From contig MU277675.1 in the NCBI GenBank assembly GCA_022385805.1, positions 112,037-159,190 on the forward strand: a stretch of 47,154 bases of DNA. Reading direction: 5' to 3'. Positions 22,544-33,063 of this stretch are shown in pieces. This DNA comes from Pilatotrama ljubarskyi. Its lineage: Eukaryota > Basidiomycota > Agaricomycetes > Polyporales > Polyporaceae. Numbering within the stretch: position 1 is the stretch's first letter; each line of letters starts with the position of its first letter. The position numbers and the translations under genes were made by a program. Below the pieces are notes generated by a model. It did not search any database and had not been told where the DNA came from. It saw only the letters and a program-made list of their open reading frames with translations.

Positions 22544-23604
22544 CTTCGCTGTACTGTATATGTGTGCGTAGTGAATCAGCAATGCATCATCGACGCGAAG
22601 TAGCGTGCACATACACGAGACAGTCCAGCGTGGATTCACGAGCAGCCGCTGAGAGTCTGCATCAACGCTGCCACAAAAGCCTGCTGCCTGAAAGGGCATT
22701 GACGACATCATGTACAAACAGCCCCAAACCCACTCCTCCGCGTCGACTGCCGCCAACTGACCCCGTCCAAGTCTACACCGTTTCCAGACTTGGTCGGTCA
22801 CCGGTCACTGACAGTACTTGCATACGATATCATTTCCACCCTGCCAGCACGGGTAAGCCAGTGATAGCGCCCGGATACTGAAGGACTCCCCGTACGCCGA
22901 GGGGCGGCCAAGGCTCGGTCCGAGTCTGGCGACATGGAGCGGAGACTCGTCGTATCCAGCTTCTTTCTGATCGCCCTCAATCATCTCCCAAATCGAAGGA
23001 TCATCGGCCATACATCCTGCGCTTACACCTCATATCGAAACACCGAACGTCCTGCCATGCAGAGTGGCGGCTAGTACAAGCTAACCGATGTTTGCTTCTT
23101 CCCTCGGGAAGCCAACGCGATCGATCCATGCGGCATGGTCGGGTCCGTGTTGCATGAGCTGTCACCTCAAGTCGCTTGTTCTCCAAGACGAACTCGAGCA
23201 GGCAGGTGCGACCCCATATACAGCACGGCTGTTCAAACGATACATTAACGCTTAGAATTCCCTTCGTTGGCCCAACCAGCTGATCTCCTGCCTTCTAGAG
23301 TACTTTGCTGTCAGCGTCTAAAGCGCGAGCCTTACGTTTGAGACGCGAGCTGATGAATTTTATGGACAGCATGACTTCTGGCCCGGGAGCACGATCCCAC
23401 GATGCGTCATGTGCGCCATGGCCGCATACGGCCGTCGGGTGGTAGGCATGGCTATATCCTCCGTTTGCAGTAACTTTCGCTGCGATCAACCTCCGCACAT
23501 GACAGGCGCGTGCCGTATATAACACTCAACTCTCGTCAGGATAGGTCTTCCACGTATCCGTCGCTCAGGGGTTACATCCGTGGACTTGCTAGCGGCTGGA
23601 GGTC
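22544..23604. other. Intergenic space between DCAF4-like gene and first P450
   Basis: About 1 kb, probably holding both promoters since the genes diverge. A minus-strand 68-codon frame at 22805-23011 begins MADDPSIWEMIEGDQ and could be an exon of an unrecognised gene or a 5' exon of the DCAF4-like gene; I cannot support either. No repeat seen. Confidence 0.45.
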
Positions 23605-25750
23605 ATGTCCGAACCGTCACTGAACGCCTCTCTACTTCAGGAGACCTCAGAGGTTCTGGAGTCCCTAGGCGGTCGGATCCCTCGCCTCAGCTTTCCCATC
23701 ACAGGTGTTGCCCTGCTGCTCGCCTTGTATTATCTCCAGCAATACGTGACGTGGAACGCCCGTAGCCAGGGACGACCGCTTCCCCCAGGACCATGGAATG
23801 CGCCCATCATAGGAAATGTTGCCCGCATGACCAAGCCTAATCTATGGGTGGCTCATCGCGAACTCTGCGAGACCTACGGTATGGGATCCTCTGTGCCATG
23901 GCACACGGTCAGCCTCATTATTGACTTCCACCTCCAGGCGACATTGTGTATATAAAGGTCCTGGGAATGCGGATGGTCATCCTTGGTAGCCCAAGGGCTA
24001 TCTTCGGCATGATGGAAAAGCGATCTGCCATCACTTCCGACAGACAGCAGTTCCCGTTGACCCCACTGTAAGTGTCTCGGGGTCCATACAGATACAAAGC
24101 GTCAATCGCTCACCTGATCACCCGGCGGTTCGCAGGGCAGGACAGGAGTTCAACATATCTCTATTTCCATACAACGACGTGTGGAGGGTCCATCGACGAG
24201 CGCTTTGGCAAGGGTTCTATCCCAAAGCGATTGGGCGTTACCTGCCTATGCAGCGAGAGGTCGCTCGGCAATTCCTTCAAATGCTACTGAATGATCCCCA
24301 GCGTTATCGAGAGCACATACGATAGTGAGTGTTGTTCTTACTCACAATGCGTACCGGATAGTGACCCTCCACCGCCTCCAATTTTAGTACCTTCGCGGCT
24401 GCAGTATTCAAAGGTGATATACGGAATCAACGTCACGGAATCGGACGATCAGCGCATCGCGCTTTTCGAAACGGTCCTGGAGTCTTTTGACGCATTCACC
24501 CCGGGCAGGTTCGCTGTGTCGTTCTTCCCATTCCTCGCGTACCTCCCGGAATGGATGCCCGGCGCTGGGTTTCAGAAGATCTTGGCGCACTGGCGATCCG
24601 CCGCACATCGAGCAAAGGATGAGTACTTCGCAGAGACCATGGACGCATTGGTGAGGCTATCCAGCCTGCTTACTGTCGTCGGAGTGTGCTCAGATATATT
24701 CTCGACAGAAACAAGGCTGCGCCCCAGTTTGCGTTGTATCTGATCTAATGGAGAGGTTCACGGAAAATGCATCTGGAGTTCCGCCGGAGCAGATGGAGAT
24801 TGTCAAGAACGTCGGACTCACTGCTTTCGAAGGTTCGCGTTCATGACCCCTTGTTATCGTCTGTCGTTGGTCTGACGTTGCAAGCAGGCGGTTCTGATAC
24901 TGTGAGACGATATTCTGAGGCCAAAGAATGCTCCATTAACAGCTTGATGTGCTCAGACCTTTTCCACGCTGCAATCGTTCTTTTTGGCGATGTCCCTATA
25001 TCCTGACGTGCAACAGCGAGCGCAAGAAGAACTCGATGCTGTCGTGGGTCCGGACCGTCTGCCTGATCATGGAGACAAGGACGCGCTCCCATACGTGAAC
25101 GCGATCATCAAGGAATCTCTACGATGGCAGAACGTGCTACCCCTTGCTCTTCCGCATGTCACCACTGAAGATCAGGAATATGAGGGATACTTCATCCCCT
25201 CGGGAACGATACTCGTAGCTAATACTTGGTGAGGTCGTCGGCTTACCAGCATCACCCCACCTCAACTCAAGAGTGTTAATATACAGGGCGTGTCTCCATG
25301 ATCCGGAAGTGTATCCGGAGCCGGAGCGCTTCAATCCTGACCGTTTCATCCGGGGTGGAAAGCTGGCCCGAGATGTCCCAGATCCCGGGGCGTTTGCGTT
25401 CGGATACGGAAGAAGGTACGTTGTGTGGCCAGCTTCGAACGAGTTCTCTCAGCGTGGCACAACACCGTCACAGGATCTGTCCAGGCAGGCATTTCGCGGA
25501 AGCCTCTCTGTTCATCAACATTGCTATGGTTCTTCACGTCTTCAACATAGAACCTCCGCTTGACGACAACGGTCGGCCCATTGCTGTAGAACCTCGGATG
25601 TCTGATGGTATCATGTCGTGAGTAGACTAGTCTCCACTACGAGCAGCCTCAGTTAACGCCCTATCATGCTGCAGGTATCCGGAGGACTGCAGATGCAGCA
25701 TACGACCGCGCTCGCAGGACAGGGCGGCGTTGGTCATGATGTCCAGCTGA
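23605..25750 (+). CDS. Cytochrome P450 monooxygenase, upstream tandem copy (possible frameshift)
   Basis: Ten-exon P450: 23605-23878, 23938-24067, 24136-24324, exon 4 to 24650, 24694-24832, 24888-24901, 24957-25228, 25287-25415, 25474-25617 and 25675-25750. An N-terminal membrane anchor (ITGVALLLALYYL) precedes RPLPPGPWNAPIIGN. The I-helix threonine motif is EGGSDT, with the GSDT part in a 14-nt exon; ExxR is in KESLRW; the heme loop is FGYGRRICPGRHFAEA. The clan resembles the O-methylsterigmatocystin-oxidoreductase type (CYP64-like), often involved in secondary metabolism or aromatic breakdown; substrate unknown. At 24390-24425 the reading frame required before (TFAAAVFK) and after (VIYGINVTE) differs by one base. 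An acceptor at 24356-24358 would keep the frame but replace TFAAAVFK with a proline-rich stretch. So the gene may be damaged, misread or respliced. Confidence 0.85.
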
Positions 25751-26809
25751 GGCCACGGCTCCCTGAGGAGAGCGTCCGAAGCTTCACTTATCGTTCGCGG
25801 CATTTCATTGACTATGATAGGACGAGCATGTCCCCTCCTCGCTACAGTGCCTATATTTCCTACGCCTTGGAGATTGGTTCTCCCGCATCCTCGGAACCGA
25901 TGTCAAGTAGGCGCGGATGACAATTCGAGAAGAGAAGCCCTGGTACGTGCGGTTGCCCATGCAAGTCGCGAGGGATGGCATAGAGGCACCGGTATCGCCA
26001 GGAGCAGGGTATCCAGTGCATGCCGCAGCATGTCCCGTGTCAGATCCGTCCCACCCCGTGTGCAATCCTGCGCTGAAAGGAGTGATTCCGGCATGCCGGC
26101 CTTCAGTATCAGATCCCACCAATTCAATGTGGTGCGCCTTTCAGCGCCCAACTCGCGCATTATACCAAACCGCGACCCCAGCGCAGCTGGCGTCAATTTT
26201 TACTGAATGGGAACCACCATGACCATCCTAGTTCCGCATTGTCCGCCGACTTATCAGTCTTCAAATTGTCAAGACCCTACTGAACAGCTACCGGTGTGAC
26301 GCGCAGCATCAGCTGAGTCCCCGGTAGGGAAAGCTCAGACTCTAAGGTACGTCTCGCGGCGCTCGGCCCCACTGCGAACGCTGAATCATCATGCGTGCCA
26401 GTTCTACGCCGGCGCAGCGCTCGAATGCACTGCGTCACTATGCAGAGTAGCTTGACCAGGACCGTGTCTGGGGAGGAGTTCAAGTGGGCGAGAGAGCACG
26501 CAACGATCGTCAATGTTCCGTGGTGCAAACTCACTCGATGCCAGTCTGGAGAGCTGTCACTTAGGCTTTCGTTAGTCTTCCCTGTCCCGTTCCACTACCG
26601 ACTGACAGAGGTACACTGACCGCGCTGCGCTCAAGGGGCTTTGTGCGGTGTATACGGAAGCAGCCCTTACATCACCGCTTGGCGTCCTCCATAGCAAACC
26701 TTGTGCTAGGGCGTCCGAGTTACAGATCACAATGCACCAACGCCCTGCTCGAGAGGGAGGATAAGAAGGAGGAGGGTAGGTAGTTCGGCGGCTGCCAGTT
26801 CCCTGCAAC
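25751..26809. other. Intergenic space between the two P450 genes
   Basis: About 1.06 kb with several short open frames on both strands and no recognisable protein. It holds the promoter of the second P450. I see no direct repeats of the P450 coding sequence that would mark the duplication edges. Confidence 0.45.
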
Positions 26810-28904
26810 ATGCCTGATCTTCTCTCCCCCACTTTCACCCTGCTCGCCATAGGTCTTGCGTCTTTCATTTTCATCCGCTATGTGCTGTCTATGCTCAGCT
26901 GGGAGGCTCGAAGCTGTGGCCGGCCGCTCCCGCCTGGTCCTCCGTCCCTCCCCATTGTAGGGAACATCTTCTCCATGCCAAAGACATTGGCGTGGGAAGG
27001 ATATCGCGACATGTCCTTGAGATACGGTGCGTGCTTCTCCTTCGCAAGGAAATGAGACTGACTCTCTGCTTGCAAGGCCCTGTCATCTCCTTCCAGCTGC
27101 TTGGACAAAGGTTGATGATCCTTGGGACCGCAGACGCGGCACTTGAGCTACTCGAGAAGCGTTCTGCCAACTACTCGGACAGGCCGGTCTCACCGATGAT
27201 TGAACTGTACGTGCTCGCATGTCGCACGTAGGTGGATTCTAATCGGGTATGCATGACAGAATTGGCTGGGAGTGGGACTTTGGCTTCATGCCGTACGGCC
27301 AGCCGTGGAGGCGACACAGACGCCTGTTTTGGCAGCATTTCCACCCGGGCGTGGTGTCGAAGTATCATCCCATTCAGCGCGACGCTTCCTCCAGGTTCCT
27401 GAGGAAGCTCTTGGCGAATCCGGCGCGGATCGAGGATCATATTCGGTAGTACGTGACATTCTGCTATTGACCATGACGTCCATCCGCTCATCCTGCCGCT
27501 ACGCTCCACGAGCAGTACCTTCGCTTCCAGCGTGCTGAAGACCGTGTATGGCATCGAGGTTGCCGAACGAGGCGACAGAATAGTGGATACGGTCGAAATC
27601 GCCATGGAAGGCGTCGCGGCAGGTCTCACGCCGGGTGCTTTCCTAGTCGAGTATCTTCCTTTCCTTCGACACATCCCCGAGTGGTTCCCCGGAGCCGGAT
27701 TCCAGAAGAAGCTTACCCGATGGAGGGATGCGTCCCACCTCATGGTCGACCTGCCGTTCGAAGAGGCGAAGGTTGCGATGGTGTGTACAGGTACAGCTTC
27801 GCGGCTTGGGTTCGGTCCTGACGTAGCGGCAGAAGCGAAGCGATCCTCGGTCCTCCGTCGTTGGCACCATTCTCTCGACCGCTGGCTCCTCGGAGCCAGA
27901 CGAAGAGCTCACCAAGAATGTCGCTGCGATTGCCTACGCAGGTATGCACCATATGTCAGGACGTCTGTATGCTCCTTCTGATCGTCCGTCGTTCTATAGG
28001 TGGTGCGGATACGGTGAGCGTAGATGCCTTTCAACTATGCTCATGCGTGACATTGACAGTGCCGTCAGACAATATCCACTTTCCAGACCTTCTTCCTCGC
28101 CATGTCACTGCACCCGAAAGTGCAGCACAGAGCTCGCGCTGAGCTGCTCGCTGCCATTGGCCCGGACCGCCTCCCCGAACTATCCGACCGCGATGCGCTC
28201 CCCTTCATCGACGCGATCATCAAGGAGTGTCTCCGGTGGCAGAACGCTGCGCCTATCGGCCTGCCACACCGGGTCGTCGAGGACGACGAGTACAACGGAT
28301 ACTTCATTCCTGCGGGCACCGTGATATTCCCGAACGCATGGTAAGGCCCCCGTTTCTTGGCATCTAGGCGTCTTCCAGGCTGACACTAGATAACGCCCTG
28401 TCCAGGGCTATCCTGCATAACCCGGACGACTACCCAGAGCCGGATAGCTTCCTTCCCGAGCGGTTCATCAAGGATGGGAGGCTGAACCCTGACGTCAGGG
28501 ATCCCGCGACGATTGCATTTGGCTTCGGGCGGAGGTACGTCTACCAGACTCTACGCGCGCTCGCCTTCTGACAAGGATGGCATGCTCCGTGTTCGTGTAG
28601 GATCTGTCCAGGGAGATACTTCGCAGACGCGGCGCTCTTCCTGAACATCGCTCGCGTGCTGCACGTCTTCGATATCGCTCCGCCGCTCGACGCGAGCGGA
28701 CGGCCCATCCGCGTCGAGCCGAAGATGAAGGACGGCTTCCTCTCGTGAGTGTCCTCCGCCTGCCGTTACCGCTTTCGGAGGACATTGAGTAGACGACGTG
28801 GAATGCATAGCTATCCCGAGGACTGCCGTTGCACCATCAAGCCGCTGTCCGCGAAGACAGAGGCTTTGATCCTCGCTGCCGGCGAAGCTCGCCCGGAGAC
28901 GTAA
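26810..28904 (+). CDS. Cytochrome P450 monooxygenase, downstream tandem copy (intact)
   Basis: Ten exons: 26810-27026, 27077-27206, 27260-27448, 27526-27780, 27827-27941, 28000-28013, 28069-28340, 28406-28534, 28601-28744 and 28811-28904. Features in order: membrane anchor (LLAIGLASFIFIRYVL), RPLPPGPPSLPIVGNIF, the FMPYGQPWRRHRRLFWQHF C-helix, TFASSVLKTVYGIEV, the PEWFPGAGFQKKL block, I-helix AYAGGADT (14-nt exon 28000-28013), KECLRW ExxR, and heme loop FGFGRRICPGRYFADA. All intron positions and phases match those of the upstream P450, so the two are tandem duplicates; sequence identity by eye is moderate, so the duplication is not recent. Reaction: NADPH-P450-reductase-dependent hydroxylation at the ER; substrate unknown. 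Confidence 0.92.
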
Positions 28905-29668
28905 GGTTCGCTGGACCAGGATACATGCGCTTACCGGGCGGACGTCAGCTTGTGCCGTGGCATACACGGCTCCGGTCTTCTCAGTCTTCTGCGCACGCTC
29001 GTGTACCGATACAGTGACTGCCCCGGGGTCTCTGCAAGCGACATTGGAGGCTGGTATGATCTGACTCGGAACTTGGAAGGATGTTTGTTTCCTGCTTGTT
29101 ATGAATTCTAATCTCATCTTGTGAACCGTGCTATACATGTGCTTGGGCCCAGGGCTATGAGGAGTACGCATGTCTTCGAAGGGCTCTCTGTAGACGATTG
29201 CCACGCAGCTTTGCGAAGAATGTTCGGTTTCGGTACGACGGGTCCGGGGTCTGATACCGGGCGTTCCCGGCTGTCCCTTCCGGAATCCGACTGAGAGGCG
29301 CCTGTCAGTGTAAGTAAGTAACTTGACCAAGGCAACTGACCATACCCTGGCCACCTGCAGTCCCTCCCTGGCGAAATCTTACTGGAAGTCTGGAACCGGG
29401 TTGCGGAACTGTCCTCGCCAGAGGAAGAACACTGCAACCGTCGCACGGCCGCGGGATGCATCGAGCGGAAAGCAATCGTCGACTATACAAATACAGTACA
29501 CAAAGACAACAACTACAGGTCATCAAAGGTCATGTCTCATGTAGCAACAGCAGCGACAGCCCCCTGCAACAAACCGCAGCAGAGCCGCCTCGGCTCGGTA
29601 TCCCATATCCCACAGCACTCCAAGCGGGCTCGCGAAAGCCAGCGGTGTCCAGCGGCCGAATATGTACC
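28905..29668. other. Convergent 3' space, P450 and carboxylate transporter
   Basis: About 760 bp between two facing genes. Short frames only; nothing recognised. Confidence 0.45.
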
Positions 29669-32088
29669 TCACGAGCGCAGGCGGTCGAACCACCGCCCAA
29701 CACCGCGCTTCTCGTGGTCGACCGACGCCGGCGCGGACGCAGGCTCGGGCGTTGCGCGCTTCTCCTCGTCGACCTGCACGCTCGTCGGGCGCGAGCCGGC
29801 GTTCGACGCCTCGACGTCGTCGTCGTCGCCCGCGGGCGCGTCTTCCTCGCCCGCGCCTTCCTCGAACGCGGCGCGGCTCTTCTCGAAGTGCGAGCCGTAG
29901 TTCCTGTGTGCGCGAGTCAGCGACAATTCCGACTCCAAGGGGTGGGGGGCGGGGGGCGGTTTACTTACTCGGGGCCGAAGATGGTGACGATGAGGACGAA
30001 GGCGGCGACAACGCCGATGAGGATGGCTTGCACGGTTGCGTAGTCGGACACGACCTTCGGCTTGCCGTTGTGGTCGATCACCGTCGTGTGGAGGTTCGCG
30101 GCTCCAGCTGATTACGCGCATGTGAGGTCAGTGCCCGCACAAACGGTCACTCTATAGGGCGAGTGCTCACTGGCTTCGATCTGCGCAGACGCAGAAGAGA
30201 CCATCTGCATCACGCGGCGTGCAGATCGTCAGTAAGCGTGCTACAGAGAGGCGGATAGCTGAAGAAGAGAGGGAACTCACGTTACCAAGTTGGTAGGCGA
30301 CACCGGGGAAGGTGGCGCGGAAAGCCGGCGGCGAGATCTCGGCGAGCTGGATGGGGATCTACGCGTGCGGATCGTCAGCATACCGGTACAGGTACGGGCA
30401 GCGTGGAGGTCACGACTCACAACTCCCCAAGCACCCTGGACACCGAACTGGATGCAGAACGCGCCAGCGGCGAGGGCCCCGAAGCTCGACGGCAAGATCC
30501 ATAGCGGGATGAACGCTGCCACAAATGTGAGTAAACGTTCCCGTGTTGTGTGATAAAAGGAGTCATGCTAACCGCCTATGAGTAGGACGAAGATGCTATT
30601 CACGACGACACGACGTCAGCTGAAGCCGGCCAGGGAACAAGACTCTGGAGAAACCCACATGATAGTAAGACGGCGTCCGATGTACTGGCTCAGCCATCCG
30701 GCGATCGCGCCTCCGCTGTTCCGTCCCCACAAAGTCCGTCAGTCTTCGTTCCCTGGACTTCGACAAGCTCAAGCTCAAGCAGAGCAAAACTCACGCGATC
30801 GCACCCTGCACGAGACAAAAATGCAGTCAGCCACGCATCCGTGCACGAGGGTCCGGCTCGCACTCACGCAGTTGCCAATAATAGTCGCGACCGTCGCATT
30901 GTGGTCGCTGAAGAGCTTCGCGTTTGTCAGGTATGTGGGGTACAGGTCCTGCGAGCCGTGCGACAGGAAGTTGAAGCCTGCGAACGCGCGCGTCCCGGGT
31001 CAGCGATGCCGTCCCGCTCGCGCGGGAATAAACGTAAATCGCCTCGGCGGCGGCGTACCTGTCATGAGCAGAATTGCATAGATGCAGAGGGCCCAGTGGC
31101 GCCTAAGCATGACCCCGGTTTCGTGGAGGAAGATCTTGGTCTTGTTCCGGGTGGAGCCGCCGCGCGCGCGCTCGGCGGCCTTTGCGCGGATGAAGATCTC
31201 GCTCTCCGGCAAGAGGAGGCGGACGAAGGCGGCGAATGCAGATATGCCCGAAGCGCACCAGAAGAGGCTGCGCCATGTCGTGGACGTCTCAGGGACGAGC
31301 GTGAGGTTGATGACGGCCGCGAGCAGGTACCCGACGGCGTATCCCTGCTGGAGGATTCCTGATGCGAGACCACGGACTTCGACGGGCAGGTTTTCGAGTG
31401 CGGTGGAGGCGGCGAGACCCCAGATGCCGCCCATGGCAATGCCGAAGAGCGAGCGGACAGCGAGGAATGCGGGGAACGTCTCGACAAAGCCAGAACCGAG
31501 CTCGAGGACAGAGATCATGAGGAGGTTGATGATGAGGGGCCATTTGCGGCCAAAGCGATCGGAGATGATACCAAAGATGACCTGGGACGCGCAACACGGG
31601 TAAGCGGATTCATTCTGCACGGGCGCGAACGAGAGCGGCGAGACTAACAGCTCCGGCGGAGCGGAACAGTAGAGTAAGCGTGATGGCGGTCGTCTGTCAT
31701 GGATTGTGTCACTTTCACACGGCGCTTTCGTGGTGTTGGGGAGTACGCACGATGTCATGAGTGCTCCTGCCAAATTGATCTTGAAGGCGGGTTACGCTGA
31801 GCGAGACGGAGAAGAAGTCGATCGCGTCGCAAGTCCATGCAAGCCAGCTGTGTACGTTGTGGGCGCATATGTGAGCACGCCAAGGGCAAGAAGTCAGCGA
31901 TCGGAGTGTATGAGGCGGCGCCGTGGCGGGAGCCAAGCGCGGGCTCGCGCTGTGCGGGAAAACACGCACCCAGACCAGAAGTGGCCCCACTGGACCCAGG
32001 TGAGGGTGCTGAGGACATGGAGGAGTGGCCGCCCATGTGCACGCTTCTCGCGACGGGGGACGAGGTTGGTGAGGAAGCGGGGGGCCAT
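29669..32088 (-). CDS. Jen1-type carboxylate:H+ symporter (MFS)
   Basis: Minus-strand gene with at least eight exons and a 12-TM major facilitator fold, plasma membrane. Start MAPRFLTNLVPRREKR at 32088; an upstream in-frame ATG at 32166 is possible. Order: WVQWGHFWSG and WLAWTCDAIDFFSVSLSVTRL (TM1, with the D-x-D-like carboxylate family motif), FGIISDRFGRKWPL (the GxxxDRxGRK loop of MFS), WGLAASTALENLP, LLPESEIF, KIFLHETGVMLRRHWALCIYAILLMTG, later IPLWILPSSFGALAAGAF and QFGVQGAWG, then FGPENYGSHFEKS and a hydrophilic acidic tail (GDDDDVEASNAG) ending RWFDRLRS. These blocks match fungal Jen1 lactate/pyruvate transporters (sialate:H+ symporter group). The long C-terminal tail has Lys/Asp and Ser/Thr suited to ubiquitin-linked turnover, as known for Jen1. 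Substrate is inferred from family only. Confidence 0.88.
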
Positions 32089-33063
32089 TGGGAGCGATGG
32101 CGGGGAGAGTGAGGGAGAGAAGGAGCGAGCTCGACCTTGCACGGCTGAGAGCGGCATTGACGCCAATACTTATATATTCTCGTCCACCGTTCGCGCCGGA
32201 GTATTAGGACAAGCGCCCGGTTATCTCCTCCATTGCGATCTGACTCTCTGTCTGATGGACGCGTACCTCGCCTCTCTGCGGGGTGTGGGGCCCCGCTCCG
32301 CCCGCCCCGGCCGACGCACACCCGACCCTTCGGACACCGCCGTCCACTCACATCCCGCCCGTTTGGCGTCCGACCCCCCGCCGTTCGAGAGCTCTCGACT
32401 CCATGCACAACGGAAGAGTGGTTCCGCGCACGAGTCAAAAGGCCACCAACCAGTCGTACACTGAACGCCGGATGACTTGCAACAGGAACGGGGGCGATCT
32501 GAGCTGGCCGGACAAACCTGCAGCCATCTGGCCAAGCCGGCGCCGGTGCGGATGACCGACACGCATATTTCAACGCCGCCGCCTAACGTCCCAAACCTTG
32601 CCTTCGCCTTTCCATTTCTTACCCCATCTTCTCACTGCTCAGGCGCGACGTCGCCACCGCGCAGCGGACAGACCGTATGACTCTCTCCGACCTCTTAGAG
32701 TACAGCCAACGGATGCGAATATCAAACGGCGGAACATAATGCAAGGATCTCGTTTACGACAAGTCTGCGTCGACGCGGATCCGGTCCGCATTCCGCGCGC
32801 ACAGGTAGAATCAGACAGGCGCCTCCCAAGAGCAGGGCAAACAGTTCATGTCCACGATGGCTGACCGACGACGCTCCAGCTGACCAGGAATCATCAAAAC
32901 ATCCTTCTTGGCGTGTAAGCTCAAAAAGATCTACCACAGCTCATCTCGTACCTAGTCCAGAGAGAAGAAATCCCCGCCCCTAGACCGCACTCAGCAACGC
33001 TCACATGTCAATCCCAGGACGCGTACCAGGCACCCGCACCCGCATCCGTATATACGGCTGAAA
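32089..33063. other. Intergenic space upstream of the transporter
   Basis: About 970 bp between the transporter start and the stop of the NAT10 gene, both on the minus strand. GC-rich near 32280-32400 with no recognised gene. It holds the transporter promoter. Confidence 0.45.

Noticed and set aside
22805..23011. Minus-strand 68-codon frame beginning MADDPSIWEMIEGDQ
   Set aside because: Looks slightly protein-like but short, with no partner exon or family that I could establish; kept only as a remark in the intergenic entry.
28551..29354. 267-codon minus-strand frame at the 3' end of the second P450
   Set aside because: It covers the conserved heme exon of the P450 in antisense; no recognisable protein.
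23605..32088. P450 pair plus transporter as a secondary-metabolite gene cluster
   Set aside because: No backbone enzyme (PKS, NRPS, terpene cyclase) or pathway regulator is present; the transporter is a carboxylate symporter of primary metabolism.
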